A DNA stretch of 64,000 nt from Flavobacterium psychrotrophum. GTDB lineage: Bacteria > Bacteroidota > Bacteroidia > Flavobacteriales > Flavobacteriaceae. Shown piece after piece: positions 18,479-27,985 of the stretch; the first letter of the stretch is position 1, and each line of letters starts with the position of its first letter. The notes beneath the pieces are model-generated. The model made no database searches and had not been told where the DNA came from. It saw only the letters and a program-made list of their open reading frames with translations. The stretch covers positions 2,232,001 through 2,296,000 of the forward strand of contig NZ_CP031557.1 in the NCBI RefSeq assembly GCF_003403075.1, written 5' to 3'. The translations under genes were made by a program, and so were the position numbers.

Positions 18479-19471
18479 ATGTTACAACCCGAAAATATAC
18501 TGTGCCGTGAGGATAAAAACTGTAAGGATTCTAATGACCGTTTCTTTGCCGATGTTCTTGACGGACTTCAAAGCATTCCTAAAACATTAGAGTCAAAATA
18601 CTTTTATGATGAGAAAGGAGATGTCCTGTTTCAACAAATAATGGGCATGCCTGAATATTATCTTACCCGGTGTGAACTGGATATTTTTAAAAACCAGACA
18701 AGATTATTAAATGGCTATATAGCGGCAGATAATTCACCTTTCGACCTTATTGAATTGGGCGCCGGCGATGCTACAAAGTCATCGTATTTGTTAAAAAATC
18801 TGGTCGAAACAGATACAGACTTTACCTATATGCCTATCGATATTTCCGGAAATATACTTTCTGTACTCAATAAACGATTAACTGCTGAAATACCTGGCCT
18901 GGATATCATAACCCTTGAAGGGGAATATTTCGATATGCTTGAGCAAGCCACACATATTTCTGCACGAAGAAAAGTCTTAATGTTTTTGGGAGGCAACATT
19001 GGCAACATGGAAAAAGACGAAGCCTTGTCGTTTTGCATGAAACTTAGGGAGTATTTAAATCCGGGTGATATTTTGCTGATTGGTTTTGACCTTAAAAAGC
19101 ATCCGCAAACCATATTAGATGCTTATAATGATAAGCAGGGTATAACGGCAGCTTTTAACCTCAACCTCCTCACACGTATCAACCGCGAACTTGGCGCAAA
19201 TTTCGATATTCAGGATTTTGAACACTATCAAAATTACGATCCGCTTACAGGCGCCTGCAGGAGCTATCTGGTCAGCCTTAAAAAGCAAACTGTGATTATT
19301 GATGATAAAGTAATTAACTTCGAAAAAGATGAAGCCATTTACATGGAAGTATCCCAAAAGTTTTCTAAAAATGATATAGCCATGATGGCAGAGGAGTCCG
19401 GCTTTTATATAGGCGGAGCTGCTTATGATAATAAAGGGTGGTTTACCGATTCAATATGGATTGCTAAATAA
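18479..19471 (+). CDS. egtD: L-histidine N-alpha-methyltransferase EgtD
   Basis: The 330-residue protein matches EgtD, which transfers three methyl groups from S-adenosylmethionine to histidine to make hercynine, the first step of ergothioneine synthesis. The N-terminal block SKYFYDEKGDVLFQQIMGMP (about 38-57) and PEYYLTRCE are family-specific; the SAM site is LIELGAGDATKS, and the substrate-domain motif is MFLGGNIGNM. It starts at ATG 18479 and ends 8 bases before egtB. The promoter should lie in the preceding 160 bases. Confidence 0.95.
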   Translation: MLQPENILCREDKNCKDSNDRFFADVLDGLQSIPKTLESKYFYDEKGDVLFQQIMGMPEYYLTRCELDIFKNQTRLLNGYIAADNSPFDLIELGAGDATKSSYLLKNLVETDTDFTYMPIDISGNILSVLNKRLTAEIPGLDIITLEGEYFDMLEQATHISARRKVLMFLGGNIGNMEKDEALSFCMKLREYLNPGDILLIGFDLKKHPQTILDAYNDKQGITAAFNLNLLTRINRELGANFDIQDFEHYQNYDPLTGACRSYLVSLKKQTVIIDDKVINFEKDEAIYMEVSQKFSKNDIAMMAEESGFYIGGAAYDNKGWFTDSIWIAK

Positions 19472-19479
19472 TAATTTCA

Positions 19480-20664
19480 ATGGAAAATAATACCATACAC
19501 CTACTAACTCCTGAAAAGCTTTTACAGCGCTACAACAGCGTACGGAACCATACTGAGGTAATTTGTAAACCTCTGGAAATAGAAGACTATGTAGTACAAC
19601 CCATTGCCGATGTGAGCCCTCCGAAATGGCACATGGGGCATACTACATGGTTTTTTGAAACCTTTATTCTTTTACCTAATTTCAAGGGGTACAGGGAATT
19701 TAATCCGCAATACAATTTTGTTTTCAACAGCTATTATGAAAGTGTCGGGGCACGTATTTTACGTACCGACCGGGGCAACCTCAGCCGTCCGTCAATTACT
19801 GATGTGTACCGATACAGGGCGTATGTAGATGAACAAATGGAAGTTTTTTTAAACAAGGGTCTTTATGATGATAAGCTTTTAGCATTGATTGAACTCGGCC
19901 TGAACCACGAACAGCAGCACCAGGAATTATTATATAGTGATATAAAATACATACTGGGGCACAACCCTCTTTTCCCTGCCTATACAGATGGAAATGTTTT
20001 TCAGGAATCGTTAGTAGACGACATAAAGTATGTTGACATTAATGCCGGGATATATGAAATAGGATATAAAGGTGAAGGCTTTTGTTTTGACAATGAGCTG
20101 GGCAGGCATAAGGTATATCTCGATACATTTCAGATAGCCAGCTCACCTGTAACCAATGCTGAATATCTTGATTTTATTATTAACGGCGGATATACTGATT
20201 TTCGTCATTGGCATTCGGAAGGCTGGGAATGGGTGAAGCAAACCGGAACCAAAGCGCCGCTATACTGGCATGAGGTTGATAACCAATGGAAATATTATAC
20301 CCTAAATGGTATTAAGGATGTTGATCTTTTAAAACCCGTTTGCCATATTAATTTCTATGAAGCGTCTGCCTTTGCTTCCTGGAAAGGAATGCGCCTGCCA
20401 ACCGAAGCCGAGTGGGAAGTAGCATCCGGGTTGTTTAACTGGGGCGAACGGTGGGAATGGACAAACAGTGCTTATCTGCCATACCCCGGGTTTAGTAAAG
20501 AACCGGGTGCTATTGGCGAATACAACGGTAAATTTATGGTAAGCCAAATGGTGTTGCGTGGTGCATCTGTAGCCACACCGGCGGGGCATAGCCGTAATAC
20601 ATATAGAAATTTTTTCCATCCGAAGCACCAATGGCAGTTTACCGGTATACGCCTGGCAAAATAA
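19480..20664 (+). CDS. egtB: Ergothioneine biosynthesis sulfoxide synthase EgtB
   Basis: The 394-residue protein has the DinB-like iron domain (1-160) with candidate iron ligands H51/H54 in WHMGHTTW and H143/H147 in NHEQQHQE, then the formylglycine-generating-enzyme-like domain (about 185-394; SSPVTNAEYLDFI, RLPTEAEWEVA, RGASVATPAGHSRNTYRNFF). It joins hercynine to a thiol donor with O2 to give the sulfoxide intermediate. No egtA or egtC is in the window, so it may use cysteine directly, as the Chlorobium enzyme does, but this depends on active-site residues that I cannot assign. It is followed after 42 bases by a C-S lyase gene. Confidence 0.94.
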   Translation: MENNTIHLLTPEKLLQRYNSVRNHTEVICKPLEIEDYVVQPIADVSPPKWHMGHTTWFFETFILLPNFKGYREFNPQYNFVFNSYYESVGARILRTDRGNLSRPSITDVYRYRAYVDEQMEVFLNKGLYDDKLLALIELGLNHEQQHQELLYSDIKYILGHNPLFPAYTDGNVFQESLVDDIKYVDINAGIYEIGYKGEGFCFDNELGRHKVYLDTFQIASSPVTNAEYLDFIINGGYTDFRHWHSEGWEWVKQTGTKAPLYWHEVDNQWKYYTLNGIKDVDLLKPVCHINFYEASAFASWKGMRLPTEAEWEVASGLFNWGERWEWTNSAYLPYPGFSKEPGAIGEYNGKFMVSQMVLRGASVATPAGHSRNTYRNFFHPKHQWQFTGIRLAK

Positions 20665-20706
20665 GTAATAATACTTTATCTTAGTAAGCCATAAACTGGC
20701 TAATCG

Positions 20707-21864
20707 ATGGAATTTAATTTTGATGAAATAACAGACCGAAGAAACACCAATTCTATAAAATGGGATGCTGCTCCCTCTTCTGATATACTGCCAATGTGGG
20801 TAGCCGATATGGATTTTAAAGCTGCCCCTGCAATTATAGAAGCGTTGCAAAAGCGTGTTACCCATGGTGTTTTTGGCTACACACAAATGCCTTCCCGTTT
20901 TTATGATGCTATTATTAACTGGTGGCAAACACAACACAATTTCAGCCTTCAAAAAGACTGGGTAATACCCACATCCGGTGTTATTCCTGCCCTATCTGCT
21001 ATTATCCGGTCATTGGTAAATAAAGGTGGTAAAGTAATCATACAGCCACCCGTGTACAATCACTTTTACACAACGCTCGAAAACTGTGGCTGTGAGGTTT
21101 TGGAAAATAACCTAATTTACAGTGATGGCAATTATTCTATAGATTTTAACGACTTGGAATTAAAGGCTTCAAATACGGATGCAAAGTTACTTTTACTCAG
21201 CAATCCTCACAATCCGGTTGGGAGAGTATGGACGTTTGACGAATTACAGAAAATTGGAGATATATGCCTCAGGCATAATGTAATCGTAATTTCTGATGAA
21301 ATACATGCCGACCTTACATTAAGGGGTTTCAAACATACACCTTATGCATCAATTGGTAAAAAATATGCTAATAATTCAATCACGTTAAGCTCACCCAGTA
21401 AAGCCTTTAATCTTGCAGGATTGCAGGTGGGATACCTCTTTACAGAAAATGCGGGCTTCAGGGAACAGATTCAAAAAACGCTGTTAGTTCAGGAAATGGA
21501 ACTGCTTAGCCCTTTTGCTATTGAAGCACTTATTGCAGCTTATAACGACGGCACACAATGGCTTGATGCTGTAAAAGTATATCTATATGACAATTACCTA
21601 TATCTAAAATCATTTGTTGAAGAACAACTGCCACAGCTTAAAGTTATACCGTTACAGGCTACTTACTTAGTGTGGCTTGACTGTTGTAATATCCCGGAAC
21701 CAGCTTCAACACTAACCGAAAAATTATTAAATGAGCATAAGCTTTGGTTAAATGCTGGTAGTATGTATGGTAGTGTAGGAGCGCATTTCTTGAGGATTAA
21801 TATCGCCTGCCCCCGTCAAACATTGAGGGAAGGGTTGGGCAGATTGCTCAAAGCTTTCAGTTAA
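20707..21864 (+). CDS. PatB/MalY-family PLP-dependent C-S lyase, EgtE candidate
   Basis: The 385-residue fold-type I PLP enzyme belongs to the MalY/PatB cystathionine beta-lyase group: DILPMWVADMDF near the N-terminus, SNPHNPVGRVW (the Asn binds the PLP ring), SDEIHADLTL, and the PLP lysine in SSPSKAFNLAGLQ. Enzymes of this group cleave the C-S bond of cystathionine or cysteine conjugates. It sits on the same strand 42 bases after egtB, so it is the obvious candidate for the last ergothioneine step, the sulfoxide C-S cleavage done by EgtE in mycobacteria. A housekeeping cystathionine beta-lyase is the alternative. Confidence 0.9.
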   Translation: MEFNFDEITDRRNTNSIKWDAAPSSDILPMWVADMDFKAAPAIIEALQKRVTHGVFGYTQMPSRFYDAIINWWQTQHNFSLQKDWVIPTSGVIPALSAIIRSLVNKGGKVIIQPPVYNHFYTTLENCGCEVLENNLIYSDGNYSIDFNDLELKASNTDAKLLLLSNPHNPVGRVWTFDELQKIGDICLRHNVIVISDEIHADLTLRGFKHTPYASIGKKYANNSITLSSPSKAFNLAGLQVGYLFTENAGFREQIQKTLLVQEMELLSPFAIEALIAAYNDGTQWLDAVKVYLYDNYLYLKSFVEEQLPQLKVIPLQATYLVWLDCCNIPEPASTLTEKLLNEHKLWLNAGSMYGSVGAHFLRINIACPRQTLREGLGRLLKAFS

Positions 21865-22024
21865 GTTATGCATTTTTAATTTACGATATTAAAGCAACAT
21901 ATGGTCGCAAAATCATCTAACAACAAAACCCAAAAAGAAAACTGATAAAAGTGCTTCAAAAAATACTTTGCTTTAACAGATTTTAAATTTACTTTTTTAA
22001 GTACTCAAGTTAATGCAGATTTAA

Positions 22025-22543
22025 CTATAATGTCTTTTTCATCAGTATATCAGTCTGTTCCTCATCGCCCATTTTAAATATATGTGTGTCAAAAGCAACA
22101 AAGCCATTCTTTTCATAAAAACGTACCGCCTTTGTATTTTGTTCCCATACACCCAGCCATATAAATTCTTTATTTAACTGCCTTGAAATCTCCAGTGCTT
22201 TTTCAAAAAGCACTTGTCCGACCTTTTTTCCATGGAAATCCTTCAACACATAAATACGCTCAATCTCAAGGGCACTATTACCCTGAAGTTCTGTCTGGGC
22301 TTTTCCTGTGTTTAGTTTTAAGTAGCCTACCGGGGTATCCTGTTCATAAGCAATAAAGAAATAAGATTCAGGATTGGATAGCTCATGTTCTATTTTTTCA
22401 GCACTGAAACTTTTTTCAAGGTAGTTTTGGATTATTTCCTCATTATTACTTTCGGCAAATGTTTCATAAAAAGTCCTTTTACCCAATTGCTGTAAAAAGA
22501 TACTGGCTTCAGGCCCTGCTTGGTTTAAAATAATATCATTCAT
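22025..22543 (-). CDS. GNAT family N-acetyltransferase
   Basis: The 172-residue GNAT protein has the acetyl-CoA site in the segment IERIYVLKDFHGKKVGQVLF (about 93-112; the R/Q-x-x-G-x-G/A-type loop is here HGKKVGQ) and the late WLGVWEQNTKAVRFYEKNGF typical of small-molecule or spermidine-type acetyltransferases. It probably acetylates an amine substrate in the cytoplasm. It is the last gene of a three-gene unit with a second GNAT gene and an EamA exporter, with 5 bases to its neighbour. Substrate unknown. Confidence 0.88.
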   Translation of the reverse strand: MNDIILNQAGPEASIFLQQLGKRTFYETFAESNNEEIIQNYLEKSFSAEKIEHELSNPESYFFIAYEQDTPVGYLKLNTGKAQTELQGNSALEIERIYVLKDFHGKKVGQVLFEKALEISRQLNKEFIWLGVWEQNTKAVRFYEKNGFVAFDTHIFKMGDEEQTDILMKKTL

Positions 22544-22548
22544 ACTAA

Positions 22549-23004
22549 TTACTGTTCAAGGTTCAAGGTAAATCTCATTTTCTCTTTTCCTACGCCACCG
22601 ATTCGCTTGTAGAATTTTATGGCTTTTTCATTAAAATCGGGGGTTTGCCATTGCATATTGATACAACCATTGGCTTCTCCTGCTTGTTTGACTTTATCCA
22701 TAAGAACCGCACCTATGCCATAATTCCTGTACTCATCTTCAAGATACAGGCAGTCAAGGTAAATAAACTTCTGGGCATCCCAGGTTGAAAAATCAAATGT
22801 ATAAGTAGCATACCCGATAATAGTACCTGATACTTCAACTACCAGGCAATTCAACTGGCGGTTGTCAGAAAACAGGGCATACTGAAGCCTTTCTTTTTTC
22901 CCTTCGACCAGATACGCTGCCCTTTCATAGGCCGCATGTTTTTCGCATAAAATAACCAGCTTGTCCAAATCTGTTTCTTTACAATCTCTTATTATATAAT
23001 CCAT
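22549..23004 (-). CDS. GNAT family N-acetyltransferase
   Basis: The 151-residue protein has the GNAT fold: the motif YLDCLYLEDEYRNYGIGAVL (about 82-101) includes the acetyl-CoA loop RNYGIG, and NEKAIKFYKRIGG marks the C-terminal strand and helix. The start MDYIIRDCKETDLDKLVILC is typical. It lies one base after the exporter gene and 5 bases before a second GNAT gene, so the three are one transcript. The pairing of acetyltransferases with a DMT exporter suggests detoxification of an amine or amino acid, but the substrate is not shown. Confidence 0.88.
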   Translation of the reverse strand: MDYIIRDCKETDLDKLVILCEKHAAYERAAYLVEGKKERLQYALFSDNRQLNCLVVEVSGTIIGYATYTFDFSTWDAQKFIYLDCLYLEDEYRNYGIGAVLMDKVKQAGEANGCINMQWQTPDFNEKAIKFYKRIGGVGKEKMRFTLNLEQ

Positions 23005-23005
23005 C

Positions 23006-23902
23006 TTAACTTATTTTATTGGTTCGTATTCCTTTACGAAACCCCATATTTTTAATATTCAGTTCCGCTACAAAAGTTGCAGCCAGTATTAATCCGCCCC
23101 CGATAAACAGCCGCCATGACAAATCTTCGTTTAATATAAAAAAAGCGGCTATAGCTCCAAAAACAGGTTCAAAAAGATAAATAATGGCAACCCGTTCTGC
23201 AGGTATATATTTTTGTGCCATCATTGAAACCGTATACATAAAAGCTGTGGTAAAAACAGCACAATATATAACAGCCATCCAAAAGTTATTATTAGCAGGA
23301 ACCCAGCTTCCGGCAGGCTCAGTCACGGCAAAACATAAACTTAGTACAGTGCATGCGGCAAACATAGGCACTACTGTTGTAATAATATTGCCCTTAGTAG
23401 CTTGCTTTTCGACCAGTATGAGGTACATACTGAAACCAAAAGTCCCCAGGATTGTGTAAATAGCACCCTGATTGATGGTAAATGTGTCTGAAACTGAAAT
23501 GATACATAACCCGGCTAATGCGACTAGCGATGCAATCCATATCTTAGCTGATACGCTCATTTTATACACGCCCCATTTTAGCACAGGAACCATAACCACA
23601 CATATACCTGCAATAAAGGTGCATTGTGAGGCCGGAAGATATTTGAGCCCTAACGTCTGAAGCATAATTCCGGCGGTAAGCGGCAGGGCGAGTTTTACAC
23701 CTCCAAGCAGGCTTTCACTACTGGTCTCTTTAAAATACTTGTAAAAACAGGCGCATAGGATAACGGTAGCCAATGAAAAGCGATAAAATAAAAAGATATA
23801 GAGAGATGACTCCTGCACGGCGAGTTTTGTAACTGAGAATGATATGCCCCAAAGGGCAGTTCCCAAAGACAAAAGGATTAGGTATATATTTTTTTTAGGC
23901 AT
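23006..23902 (-). CDS. EamA/DMT-family transporter
   Basis: The 298-residue integral membrane protein has about ten hydrophobic segments arranged as two EamA repeats. Repeat one starts LLSLGTALWGISFSVTKLAV with the usual Pro/Gly-rich pattern; repeat two holds ILGTFGFSMYLILVEKQA and ends LFEPVFGAIAAFFILNEDLS, a DMT signature. Family members export amino acids or other metabolites from the cytoplasm. It is the first gene of the unit with two GNAT genes and is divergent from a LysR regulator across 65 bases, the classic arrangement of a regulator and its target operon. Confidence 0.92.
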   Translation of the reverse strand: MPKKNIYLILLSLGTALWGISFSVTKLAVQESSLYIFLFYRFSLATVILCACFYKYFKETSSESLLGGVKLALPLTAGIMLQTLGLKYLPASQCTFIAGICVVMVPVLKWGVYKMSVSAKIWIASLVALAGLCIISVSDTFTINQGAIYTILGTFGFSMYLILVEKQATKGNIITTVVPMFAACTVLSLCFAVTEPAGSWVPANNNFWMAVIYCAVFTTAFMYTVSMMAQKYIPAERVAIIYLFEPVFGAIAAFFILNEDLSWRLFIGGGLILAATFVAELNIKNMGFRKGIRTNKIS

Positions 23903-23967
23903 ATAGCTTAATTAATTTAATTCATAAAAACACAAAAATCCACTCAACTAATGTTTATATTGCATCA

Positions 23968-24825
23968 ATGGACATACAGCAATTAAAATATTTTCTTGCG
24001 TTGGCTAAGGAACTTCACTTTTGGAATACCGCCGCAAAAATGAACATCACCCAGTCAGCACTAAGCCGCCAGATACAGTCTTTAGAAAGCGAGCTGGGGC
24101 TACAGTTGTTTTACCGCAACAAGCGCAGCGTTAAACTCACCCCGGCGGGGAAATTCCTGCAAGACAAATGGAGTGAAGAGATAAATCAGCTCGAATCAAT
24201 GCACAGGCTTGCCCGTCAAATACACTTGGGAGAGCAAGGAACTATCCGTATTGCCCACCCGGATTCTATATCTTCCTCTATTTTGCCCGACTTTGTTTCT
24301 AAAGTCACAAATGCTTTCCCAAAGCTTCAGTTAGAACTCCTCCAACTCCCTTATGAGAGTCAGGAAGACTACCTGAAGAACTACAGGATAGACCTGACTT
24401 TCACGAGAGATATTACACCATCATCAAATATCAGCAGCCGGAAAATTCACTCCGAAAATCTTTGCCTTGCTGTACCTGAAAACCATACTTTTAGTGCATT
24501 AAAACACATTAGCCCAAAAAATCTTGAAGGACAAAAATTTCTTCTGACCACCGGCGACTACAACAGCAGCTATAATACACTGGTTACACAGGTGCTCAAA
24601 TCTTACAATGTAGTACCGGAAAGCTATATACGGTGCGAGTTTGGCTCTACCATCATGTCGATGATCAAAAAAGGGCTTGGCATATCAATATTGCCCCAGT
24701 CCTATCAACTCCATGAAGTTGCCGGTATACGCTTCATCCCTTTGCCTTTTATGACAGATTTATATATCAACTGGCGAAAAGATGACCCTAACCCGATATT
24801 GAACAATCTACTGGAACTGGCGTAG
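23968..24825 (+). CDS. LysR-family transcriptional regulator
   Basis: The 285-residue protein has an N-terminal winged HTH (MDIQQLKYFLALAKELHFWN; AAKMNITQSALSRQIQSLES) and a periplasmic-binding-protein-like effector domain from about residue 90. It likely controls the divergent EamA-GNAT-GNAT unit from the 65-base intergenic region and perhaps itself. Its 3' end overlaps the convergent elaA-like gene by 38 bases. No T-N11-A operator could be named with confidence in the short intergenic stretch. Confidence 0.92.
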   Translation: MDIQQLKYFLALAKELHFWNTAAKMNITQSALSRQIQSLESELGLQLFYRNKRSVKLTPAGKFLQDKWSEEINQLESMHRLARQIHLGEQGTIRIAHPDSISSSILPDFVSKVTNAFPKLQLELLQLPYESQEDYLKNYRIDLTFTRDITPSSNISSRKIHSENLCLAVPENHTFSALKHISPKNLEGQKFLLTTGDYNSSYNTLVTQVLKSYNVVPESYIRCEFGSTIMSMIKKGLGISILPQSYQLHEVAGIRFIPLPFMTDLYINWRKDDPNPILNNLLELA

Positions 24826-25273
24826 CCTGCTTAAGGAGCATTTCTATATGCGGAATGCCGTCTTCATCATAAGGTTCTCCAACGGGTTCAAACCCGAGAG
24901 AATTATAGAATCCTTGTAGATGTGCCTGGGCACTGATGCGCATAGCCGGATTTTGAAACAGGCTGGTACAGGCAGTTATTGATTCTTCCATAAGCTGCTT
25001 TCCAAGTTTAAGCCCACGATAAGCAGGCGCAATTACTACCCTGCCAATAGAGGCTTCCTGATACGATATACCTTGCGGTAATAAACGGGTATAACCTGCA
25101 AGCTCTCCATCTGCATAACACATCAGGTGATAGCCTTTCAGGTCTTTATTGTCCATATCCTGATAGGGACAATTTTGTTCTACTACAAAGACTTCACTAC
25201 GCAGGCGGAGAATTTTGTACAACTCTTTAATAGTAAGTCCATCAAATGGCTTAACGATATATTCAATGTTCAT
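24788..25273 (-). CDS. ElaA-like GNAT family acetyltransferase
   Basis: The 161-residue protein matches the ElaA branch of GNAT enzymes: FDGLTIKELYKILRLRSEVF followed by VVEQNCPYQDMDNKDL near the N-terminus, the acetyl-CoA site IGRVVIAPAYRGLKLGKQLM (RGLKLG loop), and QAHLQGFYNSLGF. Its substrate is unknown. The gene runs convergently into lysR and the two coding ends overlap by 38 bases, so transcription of one may interfere with the other. Upstream lies a gene-free stretch and then an insertion sequence. Confidence 0.9.
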   Translation of the reverse strand: MNIEYIVKPFDGLTIKELYKILRLRSEVFVVEQNCPYQDMDNKDLKGYHLMCYADGELAGYTRLLPQGISYQEASIGRVVIAPAYRGLKLGKQLMEESITACTSLFQNPAMRISAQAHLQGFYNSLGFEPVGEPYDEDGIPHIEMLLKQATPVPVDCSISG

Positions 25274-25457
25274 AATAGATATCTTAATTCAGGACAAAAT
25301 TAAAACATGCAATAATGACAAAAAATGCTATTTTATTATAATCTGATTTGTTTTTTGCATTAATTAAATTTTCAAGCACGTTATCACTATTGAGAAATTC
25401 AATTGTGTCAATATTATCATGTTAGTCCTATTTACGGTTTTAATTAATTTCACAAAC
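25274..25457. other. Gene-free AT-rich flank left of the IS element
   Basis: About 184 AT-rich bases between the elaA-like gene and the left IS tip, presumably holding the elaA promoter. No reading frame continues the XRE fragment found on the right side of the IS, so the sequence that originally joined both flanks appears lost. Confidence 0.5.
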
Positions 25458-25507
25458 TGGATATACCAATTAAATTGACCCCCTCTCGCCAGAGCAAATT
25501 GACCCCT
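25458..25507. repeat. Left-end transposase-binding repeats of the IS (two units)
   Basis: Two successive units of 25 bases each end in AAATTGACCCC. They correspond to the repeats at the right end and to the multiple terminal repeats known for IS21 elements. Confidence 0.65.
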
Positions 25508-25596
25508 TAGAGTTGTTGACAAAAAAGAGTAAAAGTTGTAGTTCGTTGCAGGCTTTAAAAACGGTAGTTTTTAGTCCTGGTTATTCACTAATATTT

Positions 25597-26343
25597 TTAC
25601 AAAAATACATTATCTGATTTAGATTTTCTTCTCCTTAAAGATTCACCATAGAGTTCCAGCCTTAAATAGTGATGAACAATACGGTCAAGTACTGCGTCAG
25701 CTATGGTTTTCTCACCGATTATATCATACCATTGCTTTACCGGTATTTGGGAAGTAAGCATCGTAGAGCGTTTCTGGTGGCGGTCTTCTATAATATCAAG
25801 CAGTATAAGCCTTGACTGGGGGTCGAAGGGTTGCAGTCCAAAGTCGTCGAGTATCAGCAGGTCTACACGTTCTATACGCTTAAGTTCAGCCAGTAAGGTG
25901 CCTTTTGCCTTGGCTAGTTTAAGCTGCCCCATAAATTTAGCGGTGTTGACGTACATTACTTTAAAGCTGTTTTGGCAAGCCTGGTAGCCCAGTGCTGTTG
26001 CGAGGTAGCTTTTGCCTGTACCGGTAGATCCGGTAATAAATATATCCTTATGTTCTTTTATAAAGTCAAGGCCTGCAAGCCTGTGGAACTGGTTTTTATC
26101 CAGACCCCGGTCAATAGCATAATCTACCTCTTCCAACGAAGCTTTGTAACGGAAGCCCGCTGCCTTAATGGCCCGTTCTATATTTCGGTTACGTCGGTCA
26201 TCCCATTCGCTGGCTATTAAAAAAGCTATGAACTGGTCTGGTGTAAGCGATTCTTTTAGGGAAGTTTCCAGATTGGTTTTAAAGGCATCATACATGCCAT
26301 ATAAGCGCAACTGGCGCATCTTGTCTAACGTTTCATTATTCAT
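25597..26343 (-). CDS. istB: IS21-family helper ATPase IstB
   Basis: The 248-residue AAA+ protein has Walker A GSTGTGKS (about 104-111), Walker B LLILDDFGLQPFD, the sensor region TSQIPVKQWYDII and the C-terminal YGESLRRRK. IstB assists IstA in target capture and strand transfer. The gene lies downstream of istA on the same strand and looks intact. The N-terminal domain (MRQLRLYGMYDAFKTNLE) is the usual IstB oligomerisation part. The start at 26343 is ATG, 26 bases after the position where an unbroken istA would stop. Confidence 0.94.
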   Translation of the reverse strand: MNNETLDKMRQLRLYGMYDAFKTNLETSLKESLTPDQFIAFLIASEWDDRRNRNIERAIKAAGFRYKASLEEVDYAIDRGLDKNQFHRLAGLDFIKEHKDIFITGSTGTGKSYLATALGYQACQNSFKVMYVNTAKFMGQLKLAKAKGTLLAELKRIERVDLLILDDFGLQPFDPQSRLILLDIIEDRHQKRSTMLTSQIPVKQWYDIIGEKTIADAVLDRIVHHYLRLELYGESLRRRKSKSDNVFL

Positions 26344-26369
26344 GGTCTTTATTATTTTAATAGTAATGA

Positions 26370-27900
26370 TTATTGGTAATATTCTCTTCCACGGATGTTA
26401 TTGTGCGGGGGTATTTCTGTTAACTCTTCTTCAGCCTGAAGCTGGTCAAGGCGCTTGCGCAGTATCTCCGTAATTGTACTGGCTAAGGTTCATTGCCCAA
26501 CGGCAGGCATTGGTAAGCCTTTCGGCGCCTACACGTCTTGAAAAGCTTAAGATACCCGAACAGGATTTATAAGCCTGCTCGGGATAGGGTTTAAGTTCCA
26601 GTACTTTGCTTATATAAAGAGCTACATCCTCGTGTATGGCCTGTGCCTGCTGTATAAACTTCTCGGGGCTCCATTCGGTAAGGAAGCGGTGTTGTGAGGC
26701 AAGGTGGTCTTCATTGGTTGTGTAGTGGTATTTGCTCCTTATTCGCTCATGGCAGGCAATCATGGTATACTGATAATAAACCTTTACCAATGCCGTTGTG
26801 TAAAGTATCTTTACCTTTTTGCCGATGTAGGTATAAGGTACGCTGTAGTAATGTATGTCTTCCCCCAGACGTATGTAGCCGTTTTTCATAACGGTAACCA
26901 TTACCTGCTTGTGAACCTGATAATCAATAGGGTTTAAAGCAGATAAGGCTTCGCGCTCTATCTCCTCGAACTGTTCCCTACGGGAGTAGCTGCGCCCGGA
27001 GAAAGGCTTGTTATTATGCATTTCAAGTGCTGGGAGTATTGATTCGTTAAGGGATACAAGAGTATCGAAGCTATGACCTTCCAGACGGGTGTAAATGCTG
27101 CGGTAGATTAGTTTTACTGCACCTTCTACTAAAGACTTGTCACGGGGTTTATAAACACGTGCAGGCACTATAGTAACGCCGTAGTGTTCAGCAAAAGCAG
27201 CAAATTCATCATTAAGCACTGCTTCATATTTGCTGCCCCGTGTTACTGCCGAACGAAGGTTGTCCGGCACGATGGCCTTTGGCACACCACCAAAGTAACG
27301 CAACGCATTTTGGCAGGCAAGGATCAGGTCTTCTTTACGCTGGCTATCCACGGCTTCCACGTAGGTAAGCTGGCTACAGCCCAGTATGGCAACAAAAACC
27401 TCTACATCGCGTGCAGCCTCACCCTGGCCAACCTTCAGCTTGCTGCCAGCAAAATCAATATACATCTTATCGCCCGCCTTGTGCTCCACATGCATGACTG
27501 GCCGGGCGAGTTGCAGGTAAGTATGGATGGCATTATTAAAACTGGAACGGCTATAACCATCTGGATATCTCTCAAGGTATTCCTTATAGAGCAGTTCCCT
27601 GGTCATACCTTTCTTTTTAAGCCTTTTACATAGCTCAGGCAGTAATGGCTCTAACTCCTGCATACGTGGGCTGCTATGGATTTTGGCAACAGGAGTAGTA
27701 AAAATGATAGAGAGTTCGCTGTCGCTTTTGGCGCTAAAGGCCTCAAAATCTATATCCAGACCGTTCCAGATGCGGACATATTTCTTGATTGTGTTGCGGG
27801 AGGTGCCCACCATCCCGTGGATTGTTTTGATCCCCGTCCCCTGGCAATACAGGCGGATGATCTGTCTTAATTTATTCATTTTTATCGGCTTATTGGACAT
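26370..27900 (-). pseudogene. istA: IS21-family transposase IstA, frameshifted near the 3' end
   Basis: The frame from 27900 encodes 484 residues with an N-terminal HTH (GTSRNTIKKYVRIW), an RNase H-fold DDE domain (MYIDFAGSKLKV, VPDNLRSAV, KSLVEGAVKL) and the C-terminal barrel. It stops early at 26446 (YNYGDTAQAP). The following 76 bases, in another frame, encode ILRKRLDQLQAEEE and end IRGREYYQ, the normal IstA C-terminus, with a stop at 26370-26372. So the gene carries a frameshift around 26465-26480. An 11-base direct repeat (TACAATTACGG) with one unit lost would explain it. The upstream start could also be the Met at codon 8. Confidence 0.8.
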
Positions 27901-27985
27901 TCTTACGCAGGTTTAGGTTTATCAAAACGCTAAACTAAACCTTGTTCCAAAGCCGACAACGGGCTACTTTTTTAAACTCTTTTGA

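Noticed and set aside
21865..22024. Short ORF starting MVAKSSNNKTQKEN
   Set aside because: Only 14 codons, with no conserved feature; probably chance.
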